This document shows positions 32,942 to 40,216 of a DNA stretch of 64,000 bases, piece by piece. The stretch covers positions 1 through 64,000 of the forward strand of contig JAEWSQ010000017.1 in the NCBI GenBank assembly GCA_023398165.1. The letters are read 5' to 3'. Each line of letters opens with the position of its first letter. The stretch's first letter is position 1. A program made the translations under genes and the position numbers. The DNA comes from Spirochaetota bacterium. GTDB taxonomy: Bacteria; Spirochaetota; Spirochaetia; Treponematales; Treponemataceae. The notes beneath the pieces were generated by a model that was given only the letters and a program-made list of their open reading frames with translations, was not told where the DNA came from and searched no databases.

Positions 32942-33727
32942 TTATATCAGTTTAAAAAAGTGCATTAGGATTTGATGAGGTATGGTAAAATAATCCTCCT
33001 TCAATGATGAAAGCAGCTTTTTATGTTCCCTGTCGAATAATTCCGCGTGTTCTTCGTCGAGACTCGCCGCAACCCCTCTGCACGATCTGATTCTTCCAGC
33101 CCAGGATTCTTGTGTAAAGGGTATGTCTTCCATATAATTTTCTATACCTATGCACGAAAAGTATTCTTTTGACCATTCGGGTATTTCTGATTCCTGTCTT
33201 TTATACCCATAGCCCTTCCATTCAGGATTATGCTTAAGGATAAGTTCTTCTGTTTCTTGTGCAATAGGGCTTAGTTCTGTTACCCATGCCATCCACACTA
33301 CTGCAAAAACACCGTCTTTTTTTAGGATTTTTTTAATAGAGGGCAGAACTTTTTGTTTATCAAAATAGAGAAAACACTGGACAGCCGTAACTGCGTCAAA
33401 ATAATTCTCGTCGAATTCAGTGTTTTCAGCAGCACATGTTTTATACTCAATGTTCTGTTTATTCTCTTTGGAAAGACGGACTGCTTCGCGTATTTGATTT
33501 TCCGCAATATCTATACCGTACCACTGAGCTCCGTACTGCGTCATATTCCGTGGAACCACACCGGTGCCTGTTCCCAAATCCAAATTTTTTTGCCCCTTTC
33601 TTCCTATTCCTGAATTAAAAAGTTTTTCATACACCGATTGCGGATAAATATCTCTATATGCAGAATAATCGGCGGATGTTCTGCCAAAATCAAATTCTTT
33701 GCCGCCGTCAATATGTTTGAGTTTCAT
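32942..33727 (-). CDS. Class I SAM-dependent methyltransferase
   Basis: 261 residues. Motif I is NLDLGTGTGVVPRNMTQYG, motif II ends in YGIDIAENQIREA, then CAAENTEFDENYFDAVTAVQ is the post-I segment of the UbiE/COQ5-like Methyltransf_11/25 group. Substrate unknown. GAGGAT lies 5 bases before the ATG. It is last of a row of small accessory genes on the minus strand downstream of the tRNA-Pro gene. Confidence 0.85.
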   Translation of the reverse strand: MKLKHIDGGKEFDFGRTSADYSAYRDIYPQSVYEKLFNSGIGRKGQKNLDLGTGTGVVPRNMTQYGAQWYGIDIAENQIREAVRLSKENKQNIEYKTCAAENTEFDENYFDAVTAVQCFLYFDKQKVLPSIKKILKKDGVFAVVWMAWVTELSPIAQETEELILKHNPEWKGYGYKRQESEIPEWSKEYFSCIGIENYMEDIPFTQESWAGRIRSCRGVAASLDEEHAELFDREHKKLLSSLKEDYFTIPHQILMHFFKLI

Positions 33728-33740
33728 TTTATCCTCTTTT

Positions 33741-34067
33741 TTACTGTATTTTCTTCTTCGCCTTTTTTTTAGGTACCGGGATTATTTTTTCGAGAATTTC
33801 AATAACTCTCTGCACTAATTCACTATCTTCTGGATCGACTATATAGTGTTCCTTCGCTCCGTTATAGGGAAAACCGGCAGAATCCTCTTGAATTATTGAA
33901 CTTAGCACCTCAAGTTTTTTTACATAAACAGTATTGTCGCAGACTAAAAAGAGCGGTTTATCGTTCACATAAATCATATAGTCGCCGAACATTTTGCGAA
34001 AACGGACTTCCCATTGCATATCAATTTGTCCGCAGACAAACTCAATAAAATCCTGTGTCGATGCCAT
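33741..34067 (-). CDS. TfoX N-terminal-domain protein
   Basis: 108 residues. FVCGQIDMQWEVRFRKMFGD, YMIYVNDKPLFLVCDNTVYV and PYNGAKEHYIVDPED follow the TfoX-N domain, the N-terminal half of the competence regulator TfoX/Sxy. Stand-alone copies are common, often beside GNAT or methyltransferase genes as here, and have no assigned role. A Lys-rich tail (PKKKAKKK) could bind nucleic acid. Confidence 0.85.
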   Translation of the reverse strand: MASTQDFIEFVCGQIDMQWEVRFRKMFGDYMIYVNDKPLFLVCDNTVYVKKLEVLSSIIQEDSAGFPYNGAKEHYIVDPEDSELVQRVIEILEKIIPVPKKKAKKKIQ

Positions 34068-34078
34068 AATTTCCCCTT

Positions 34079-34522
34079 CTAAAAGTTTTTACAGAAAAAC
34101 CGTTCCTGCTCAAGTTCTTTAAAATTATTCTTTTTGTAAAACCTGTATGCAGGGGCACCAAGCTCTGTAGAAAGCAAAATAGTGTGAATATCGGACTGAA
34201 TGAGATGATCCTGTATCATTGAGAGGAATTGGGATCCTAATCCTTTTCCCTGTACCTGAGCCAGTACACAGAATTCTCTTATATAATACTCGGTTCCCCT
34301 ATACCAGTGAATAATGCTGCCCAGTGCAAGGCCTGAAAGAATAGTGTCACAGTAAAGACCCAGTGCTAGCGAATTGCTATTTCCGATTATTCCCCTTATG
34401 TAATTATCAAGCTGAGCTTCATCGCTCCAGTCGTCATTCCAGGGTTCTTTTGTAAACACACTGGTGAAGAGTTTTTTTATTTCCTCTATACTGTCAACTG
34501 TCAGTACTTTTACTTCGTTCAT
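34079..34522 (-). CDS. GNAT-family N-acetyltransferase
   Basis: 147 residues. The acetyl-CoA loop QVQGKGLGSQFLSMIQDHL and the preceding strand REFCVLA are typical of the GNAT fold. The substrate is not evident. AGGAAT precedes the ATG by 5 bases. The stop of a nitroreductase remnant lies directly upstream. Confidence 0.85.
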   Translation of the reverse strand: MNEVKVLTVDSIEEIKKLFTSVFTKEPWNDDWSDEAQLDNYIRGIIGNSNSLALGLYCDTILSGLALGSIIHWYRGTEYYIREFCVLAQVQGKGLGSQFLSMIQDHLIQSDIHTILLSTELGAPAYRFYKKNNFKELEQERFFCKNF

Positions 34523-34531
34523 GGTATTCCT

Positions 34532-34636
34532 CTACAATTTTTCATAGTGTATTTTTGACTGTTCAAAACAGCCTTTTTGCTCTTTTATTCCGTCGGGATA
34601 CCCCAATGCAAAGATACCCTGCAGAACATTGCAGAA
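34532..34636 (-). pseudogene. Nitroreductase C-terminal remnant
   Basis: About 34 codons remain, between an in-frame TGA upstream and a TAG at 34534-34532. They read NVLQGIFALGYPDGIKEQKG then CFEQSKIHYEKL, which matches the closing segment of nitroreductase-family flavoproteins (xxIGYPxE...FDESKVHYEKW). No start codon, flavin-binding part or ribosome site remains. This is a decayed gene end inside the accessory cassette, and it shows that the region has lost DNA. Confidence 0.65.
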
Positions 34637-34650
34637 TCATTATTCACCTT

Positions 34651-35355
34651 CTATTTCTTTTTTACTTCTATGTAGTGTACCGGCGGTTTCATATTGTCGC
34701 TTTTCACCAATAGGATTTTTTTCATAGAACTCACAAGGTCAATTAATTTTTTATATCCGTATGTTCTGGGATCAAAGGCAGGATCAAGTTTTTTAAGCAT
34801 GTTGCCCAGAGCTGCAAGGGTGAAAATATCCTCATCTATTTCATTAATTGCTTTTAAAATAATCGGTTCTGCATTTTCAGATTCTTTCTGTTCCTGACGG
34901 TGCGATTTATCGAGGGATTCCTCTGCCTTAATATTATCGAGGTAGATAAAACTGTTGCATGCATCGACGAATTTTTTTGACGCCTTTTTTGTCCCTATAC
35001 CTAAGAAAAACAGTCCTTTTTCACGGACGCGGCGGGCGACGCTGCCGTAAATGTGATCGTTTCCTATAATGCAGATTCCTGTGATGTTTTTATTAGCGTA
35101 CACAACTTCCATAATATCCATAATTATGGCTTTATCGGTTTCATCCGAATCATAATGAAACTGCTGAAAGGGACGGATTCCAAACTTGTCCAGCACCTCA
35201 GGCCAGTTCTTATACGCCGGGTTTGACCAGTCAGCATAAGCTCTTTTTCCTGAAATGATGCCGTATTTTAATATTTCATTAAAAACCGGTTCAATTAAAT
35301 TAAAACTGATATTTTCCGAGTCAATAAAGATGTAAAATTGTGTTTCATTATCCAT
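34651..35355 (-). CDS. NYN-domain (LabA/DUF88) putative RNase with OST-HTH domain
   Basis: 234 residues. The NYN (PIN-like) nuclease fold shows its acidic ligands: FYIFIDSENISF at the start, DETDKAIIMDIMEVVYANK in the middle and ICIIGNDHIYGSVARRVREK. A C-terminal OST-HTH/LOTUS module (FTLAALGNMLKKLDPAFDPR, YGYKKLIDLV) probably binds RNA. Such proteins are thought to be RNases. AAGGAG stands 6 bases before the ATG. It is divergent from the ABC exporter operon. Confidence 0.88.
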   Translation of the reverse strand: MDNETQFYIFIDSENISFNLIEPVFNEILKYGIISGKRAYADWSNPAYKNWPEVLDKFGIRPFQQFHYDSDETDKAIIMDIMEVVYANKNITGICIIGNDHIYGSVARRVREKGLFFLGIGTKKASKKFVDACNSFIYLDNIKAEESLDKSHRQEQKESENAEPIILKAINEIDEDIFTLAALGNMLKKLDPAFDPRTYGYKKLIDLVSSMKKILLVKSDNMKPPVHYIEVKKK

Positions 35356-35447
35356 AATAACTCCTTCCTTCTTTTAAGCTTACAGCTACTATACCGCATA
35401 CAGTAATAAAAATACATATTTAAGAGATGATTTTTTTGGCAAGGCAC

Positions 35448-35496
35448 TTGACTGAGTGGTCAAATGGTGGTACTCTACTCTTGACTGCTTGGTCAA
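35448..35496 (+). promoter_or_regulatory. Promoter with two palindromic TetR-type operators
   Basis: Two nearly identical 16-bp palindromes: TTGACTGAGTGGTCAA (35448-35463) and TTGACTGCTTGGTCAA (35481-35496), 33 bases apart. The first contains the likely -35 (TTGACT), 17 bases before TACTCT (35471-35476); the second covers the expected transcription start. The operon they front ends in a TetR gene, which is the obvious ligand. Confidence 0.75.
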
Positions 35497-35520
35497 ATAT
35501 CAGAGTAGAGAGGAGGCAGA

Positions 35521-36369
35521 ATGATTTCTGTTACAAATGTGAGTCATGACTATGAGGGGAAAGGTAATTATGCAGTCCGTAATATTTCCTTTACGGTAGA
35601 TCGCGGATGTATTTTCGGTTTTTTAGGCCCGTCGGGTGCCGGAAAATCGACGGTGCAGAATATTATGACAGGGCTTCTTCCCCTGCAAAGCGGTACGATT
35701 CACTATGATGCCTATTCCATAAAGGATTTGAGGACATCTTTTTTTAACAAAATTGGTGTTTCATTTGAACAGCCGAATTTTTATCCGTCTTTAACCGGAT
35801 ATGAAAACCTTAAATATTTTTCCTCTGTTTTTTCCGTTCCTGTACGTGATCCTATGGAACTGCTCGAAAAAGTCGGGCTGAGGGATTCAGCGGGAAAAAA
35901 AGTATCGCAGTATTCGAAGGGTATGAAACAGCGTCTCTGCTTCGCACGTTCAATAATAAATAATCCTGAGTATCTTTTTCTGGATGAACCAACGAGCGGT
36001 CTTGATCCGAAAACGGCGGTACTTGTTAAAGACTTGATACTTGAGCAGAAAAAAAGAGGCGCTGCAATCATCTTAACGACGCATAATATGGAACTGGCCG
36101 ATGCATTGTGCGATACTGTTGCATTCATCTACGGCGGTATTCTTAAGGCTGTCGATACGCCCGGGGCATTAAAACTCGCGTATGGGAAAAAGGAAGTACA
36201 AATTTTATACAGGGAAGGAAATGAGGAAAAGGAAAAGATATTCAGTTTAAACAACAAAAAGGGTATAGCTGATTTTTTATATACTGCGGATGTTATTAAA
36301 ATGCACTCTCTTGAAGCGAGTCTTGAGCAGATATTCCTTCAAGTTACCGGAAAGGAGCTTACCGCATGA
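35521..36369 (+). CDS. ABC-2 type transporter ATPase
   Basis: 282 residues. Walker A GPSGAGKST, signature YSKGMKQRLCFARS (an SKGMKQR variant), Walker B EYLFLDEPTSGLDP and switch His in LTTHNMEL are intact. It pairs with the two permeases that follow, forming an exporter probably of the drug or lipid type. GAGGAGG lies 6 bases ahead of the ATG. It overlaps the first permease by 4 bases (ATGA). Confidence 0.93.
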   Translation: MISVTNVSHDYEGKGNYAVRNISFTVDRGCIFGFLGPSGAGKSTVQNIMTGLLPLQSGTIHYDAYSIKDLRTSFFNKIGVSFEQPNFYPSLTGYENLKYFSSVFSVPVRDPMELLEKVGLRDSAGKKVSQYSKGMKQRLCFARSIINNPEYLFLDEPTSGLDPKTAVLVKDLILEQKKRGAAIILTTHNMELADALCDTVAFIYGGILKAVDTPGALKLAYGKKEVQILYREGNEEKEKIFSLNNKKGIADFLYTADVIKMHSLEASLEQIFLQVTGKELTA

Positions 36370-37328
36370 AAACAATTCTGTATCTTGTTCTGCAGGATTT
36401 CAAACGCCTCCTCACCAATGCCTTTTTTTGGATTCTGTCCGTAACATTGATTCTTCTTGTTTTAGTTCTTAATTTTGCATTACCGGAAAATGAGGCCGGT
36501 ACCGATTTTTCCTTTGCATCTTTTAACACGGGTAATGCGCCTTCTATGAAGAATACCGGCAGTGCAGAGGAATTGTATGACCTTGTCTCGTCAGGAGGAT
36601 ACATAGGATTGGACGGATCTTCTGAAGGAATTGTAATAGTTCATCCTGATCTGAACCCTATGACCCTTAATGCTGTTGCTCTGGGGTTATCAGGTGAAAA
36701 ACCGGTACCCGTTCTGACTGAGTTAACTGACAGCGGACGGAAGCAGGTACCGTTTAATAAAAGGATGCTTCCCGTCTTTTTGTGTTTTGAAGCGCTCGTT
36801 ACAGGATGTATTTTAGGCGGGGCTTTGATGATCGCCGAACGTGAACAGGGTGTTATAAAGGCTATGATTACATCACCGCTCACTACAGGCTCCTACCTCC
36901 TTTCCAAAGTGATTCTTTTTTCCCTTATTGGAACTGTGTATGCTTCTCTTCTATGCATATTCACACTCGGCTTTTCTATTTCATGGATACCTTTTATGCT
37001 GCTTTCATTTACGGGTACTTCAATTCTTACTCTTCTTGGTCTGGGATACACAACTTTATTCCATGATATAAGCAGCTGGTTTTTTTCTCTTGTACTTGTT
37101 CTGTCCATTAATATGCTTCCGGTTTTGTCGTATTATTCTTCGTCATTTACTCCTTTTTGGATGCGCCTCATTCCCTCTTATCCGGTTCTTTTTGCATACA
37201 GCAGTATTCTATTCGGGGGAACTGTCAATACGATACAGACGCTCATCAGTATAGGTTCATGGCTCGCAATTACTGCCGTCTTTGCCTTTTGTATGTGCAG
37301 GTGTCTTTTATTAAAAAGGAGTAAGTAA
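36366..37328 (+). CDS. ABC-2 type transporter permease (first)
   Basis: 320 residues. One N-terminal helix (about 15-38), a large outer loop (40-135) and five further helices in the C-terminal half give the ABC-2 membrane topology (IAEREQGVIKAMITSPLTTG is the hallmark between helices). Together with the next gene it would form a heterodimeric pore. Confidence 0.88.
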   Translation: MKTILYLVLQDFKRLLTNAFFWILSVTLILLVLVLNFALPENEAGTDFSFASFNTGNAPSMKNTGSAEELYDLVSSGGYIGLDGSSEGIVIVHPDLNPMTLNAVALGLSGEKPVPVLTELTDSGRKQVPFNKRMLPVFLCFEALVTGCILGGALMIAEREQGVIKAMITSPLTTGSYLLSKVILFSLIGTVYASLLCIFTLGFSISWIPFMLLSFTGTSILTLLGLGYTTLFHDISSWFFSLVLVLSINMLPVLSYYSSSFTPFWMRLIPSYPVLFAYSSILFGGTVNTIQTLISIGSWLAITAVFAFCMCRCLLLKRSK

Positions 37329-37329
37329 A

Positions 37330-38319
37330 ATGAAAAAAATTCTATATGCCTTTAAGCGTGAACTTACTATAATCATGAGAAACGGAATATCGCTTTTTAT
37401 GGTTTTTGCACCGGCTTTTCTTGCACTTGTATTCATTATTATCTTCGGCGCAGTCAGTAAATCTTCACTAAAACTGTGTATTGATAATACCTTATCCCCT
37501 GTCGATATTGAACGGCTTGAGCGCATCGCATCGCTTGAAAAAGTAAAAAATTACGAAACTCTCACGCAGCGTATCAACCGTACAGATCAAATTCTCGGTC
37601 TGACAAAAAAAGATAATTCCTTTGTTCTTCTCGCTGACGGAAGCGAAGAGGACTCCTATGTTACTAGTATAAGGTCCCTTATAGGCTTAACGCTGGCAGT
37701 TGAATCGCTGCAGTATACTGAAAAAACTGTTGAGGCTAAAAGCAATACTGCCTACACTCTTTCAATGATCAGCGTACTACTTTTATCATTATTTATCGGA
37801 AGTTCTACAGTCGGTTTATCCCTGGTTTCTGAAAGAGAGCATTCGATTATTAAGGCCTGGATTATTTCTCCCTATACTTTTATTTCTTTTATTGCCGGAA
37901 AAATTCTTCCTTCTCTTTTTCTTTGTCTTACAGGTTTATGCATAGCTCTCTTGATAATGAATCTTTATTCGCTTATTCCGCTTTTTGCACTGCTTTCGGT
38001 ATGCAGCATCTTTGTGTACGGTTTTATGATATTTACCCTTGGCAGTTTTGCAAACAGTCAGGTTGGAGCAATCGGTGTAATAAAGCTGCTGATGCCGCTT
38101 TCTATGGTTCTTCCTCTGTCATCCGCCTTTGTTCCAAAATCTTTTGATTTCCTGTATACTGTCTTTCCCCAGTACTGGCAGTATAAGGCGATAGATGAAA
38201 TTTTACGGGGTGTATCGATGAGGGGATCAGCAATTATGACCCTGCTTGTCAGTATACCATGGTTTCTTGCAGTTCTGGTGCTGTTCATAAAACAGACACA
38301 GTATAGAGCATGGAGGTGA
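37330..38319 (+). CDS. ABC-2 type transporter permease (second)
   Basis: 329 residues with the same topology as the preceding permease (first helix about 20-40, outer loop, then five helices) and the matching SEREHSIIKAWIISPYTFIS hallmark. It starts one base after the first permease. The two share only weak residue identity by eye. Confidence 0.88.
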   Translation: MKKILYAFKRELTIIMRNGISLFMVFAPAFLALVFIIIFGAVSKSSLKLCIDNTLSPVDIERLERIASLEKVKNYETLTQRINRTDQILGLTKKDNSFVLLADGSEEDSYVTSIRSLIGLTLAVESLQYTEKTVEAKSNTAYTLSMISVLLLSLFIGSSTVGLSLVSEREHSIIKAWIISPYTFISFIAGKILPSLFLCLTGLCIALLIMNLYSLIPLFALLSVCSIFVYGFMIFTLGSFANSQVGAIGVIKLLMPLSMVLPLSSAFVPKSFDFLYTVFPQYWQYKAIDEILRGVSMRGSAIMTLLVSIPWFLAVLVLFIKQTQYRAWR

Positions 38320-38321
38320 AT

Positions 38322-38462
38322 ATGCCTTTATACGGCTGGATTTTAATCGGTTTAGGTGTTATTGTGCTTGCTATTCTAAAGGTAAAGCTTGGTTCTGCGT
38401 GGCTGAAGAAAAGAAATGAAAAGATAAAGAATAAGGAAAAAATTGAGGAAGCTGATGAATGA
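38322..38462 (+). CDS. 46-residue single-pass membrane peptide in the ABC exporter operon
   Basis: A short gene with a perfect GGAGGTGAAT ribosome site ahead of its ATG. It codes for a hydrophobic helix (residues 6-20, WILIGLGVIVLAIL) followed by a highly charged tail of Lys and Glu. It sits 2 bases after the second permease and overlaps the TetR gene by 8 bases, so it may both serve the transporter and couple TetR translation. No family recognised. Confidence 0.75.
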   Translation: MPLYGWILIGLGVIVLAILKVKLGSAWLKKRNEKIKNKEKIEEADE

Positions 38463-39087
38463 ACAGATTAAACGTATTAAGTGGATGGATGAGAAAACCG
38501 AAAATCCTTTAGTATCCTCTCCCGTCCTTCTTAATGCCGCCCTTGATCTTTTTTCCATGTATTCGTACCGCGAGGCTTCTCTTAACACTGTATTAAAAAA
38601 AACAGGTCTTCATAAGGGAAGCTTCTATTACCGGTTTTACGATAAAATGGATCTGTATTTATCTCTATTGCACTGGGTTGGTTTGCAGAAAATGAAAGTA
38701 TTAACATCGTATACAGATGCAGTTCCGCCTTCTCAGGATTTTTTCTCAGTCTTTAGAATGCAGGCAAAGCTCGGCCTTGAATTTGCCCGAATTGATGTGC
38801 GCTACAATGCATTATGGAGAAGGCTTCTTTCGGAAGAAAAACAGATACTAGACATAATAGCTTCCGTATTCGGAGACATGTCGAATAGTTATATTACAAC
38901 ACTTATAGAAGCATCCCAAAAAAACGGTACTATACGTCCTGACATTTCTGCTTCCTCTCTTGCTGCGGTGATTACGATGGTTTTAGAGCGGATAGATCTT
39001 TTAGTTTCACCTGATTCCAGCGACGAGGTTATTCTTTCAGAAATTGACGGAATTCTTTCGATACTGCAAAAAGGAGTCTCCATTTAA
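38455..39087 (+). CDS. TetR-family transcriptional regulator
   Basis: 210 residues from the ATG at 38455 (GAGGAA 5-6 bases ahead); a TTG at 38443 is less likely. The N-terminal HTH (AALDLFSMYSYREASLNTVL, HKGSFYYRFYDKMDLYLSLL) is standard TetR. The ligand domain is unclassified. As the last gene of the exporter operon, with two palindromes at the promoter, it is probably an autorepressor released by the exported compound. Confidence 0.9.
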   Translation: MNEQIKRIKWMDEKTENPLVSSPVLLNAALDLFSMYSYREASLNTVLKKTGLHKGSFYYRFYDKMDLYLSLLHWVGLQKMKVLTSYTDAVPPSQDFFSVFRMQAKLGLEFARIDVRYNALWRRLLSEEKQILDIIASVFGDMSNSYITTLIEASQKNGTIRPDISASSLAAVITMVLERIDLLVSPDSSDEVILSEIDGILSILQKGVSI

Positions 39088-39159
39088 GAATTGAAAACGG
39101 AGTGAATGTACTACCGGCTCGAAAGAAGAGGCCTTATATTCACTCATATAAAAAACTGA

Positions 39160-39165
39160 TATAAC
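39160..39165 (+). promoter_or_regulatory. Putative -10 box of the aminomutase gene, leaderless layout
   Basis: TATAAC, exactly 6 bases before the ATG at 39172; no ribosome site. The -35 region is poor (TATTCA, 39137-39142). Confidence 0.4.
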
Positions 39166-39171
39166 AATTAT

Positions 39172-40179
39172 ATGAATATGCTTCCTTTTCACCTTACTCC
39201 TCAGTTAAAAAAAACTCTCTCCCGTCTGGAAGCAGAAGGGGCAACAGAGCAGCTGGCCTCTATCTGTGCACAGGTGTTTCCCTCAGATAAAGAAAGCATC
39301 ATAACAGCAGGGGAATTGACCGATCCTTTAGGAGAGCATTGTCACCGTATTACAGACCGGCTTGTTCATCAATATAAAAATAGAGTTCTTCTTTTAAGCA
39401 CCGGAAGGTGCTTTGCCTACTGCCGCCATTGTTTTAGAAGAGATTTTGCAGGAAGGGGAGAACAGTGGTTGAGCAAAACTGAACTTGATGAAGTATGTAA
39501 ATACATTTCCCTTCATGAAGAAATAGAAGAAATACTTATTTCAGGGGGAGATCCCCTGACTGTTTCCGATAACGAGCTTGAGTATTTATTTACAAGGCTT
39601 AGAGAGGTTAACCCCCGTCTATTATTTCGAATCTGCACCAGAGCTCTTTTTTTTGCCCCCGAACGGTTTACACCCTCTCTTATACATCTGTTAAAAAATT
39701 ATAAGCCTCTGTGGCTCATTCCCCACATAAATCATCCTGCCGAGATTTCAAGAAAGTTTGCTCCTGAAACTTCGGACGCACTTGAATCCCTTGTGAATGC
39801 AGGGATTCCTGTTCAGTCCCAGACAGTGCTCCTCAAAGGCGTTAATGATGATGTTAGTATTCTTCATGAGCTTTTTCATGAGCTTGTCTGTCTCGGCGTA
39901 AAACCGGGATACCTTTTCCAGCTCGATCTTGCGCAGGGCACGTCTCATTTCCGCGTGCCGCTTGAAGAGGCTTTGCATCTGTATGAGTTATTGCGTAAAG
40001 AACTTTCAGGACTTTCTACTCCCGTTTTTGCAGTCGATCTTCCGGACGGCGGCGGAAAATTTAATCTTATTCAGCTTGGAAGAAATGTATGTGACACAGA
40101 AGTCACGCTCACAGAGAAAGAATTCATTTTTACACGAAACGGTCAAGGCGGAGGACAGTGGAAGTATCCGAGAAACTGA
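39172..40179 (+). CDS. Lysine 2,3-aminomutase family enzyme, EpmB-like
   Basis: 335 residues. The radical SAM cluster motif is CFAYCRHCFRRDF, followed by ILISGGDPL and, late, YLFQLDLAQGTSHFRVPLEE with PLP-binding surroundings. The short length fits EpmB, which makes (R)-beta-lysine for modifying elongation factor P, better than the 415-residue catabolic KamA. Neither EF-P nor EpmA is in the window, so the role is inferred from family and length. A second in-frame ATG lies 6 bases after the first. Confidence 0.85.
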   Translation: MNMLPFHLTPQLKKTLSRLEAEGATEQLASICAQVFPSDKESIITAGELTDPLGEHCHRITDRLVHQYKNRVLLLSTGRCFAYCRHCFRRDFAGRGEQWLSKTELDEVCKYISLHEEIEEILISGGDPLTVSDNELEYLFTRLREVNPRLLFRICTRALFFAPERFTPSLIHLLKNYKPLWLIPHINHPAEISRKFAPETSDALESLVNAGIPVQSQTVLLKGVNDDVSILHELFHELVCLGVKPGYLFQLDLAQGTSHFRVPLEEALHLYELLRKELSGLSTPVFAVDLPDGGGKFNLIQLGRNVCDTEVTLTEKEFIFTRNGQGGGQWKYPRN

Positions 40180-40216
40180 TAATAGCATATCAGTCTGATA
40201 TTTAAACGAAACTGTT

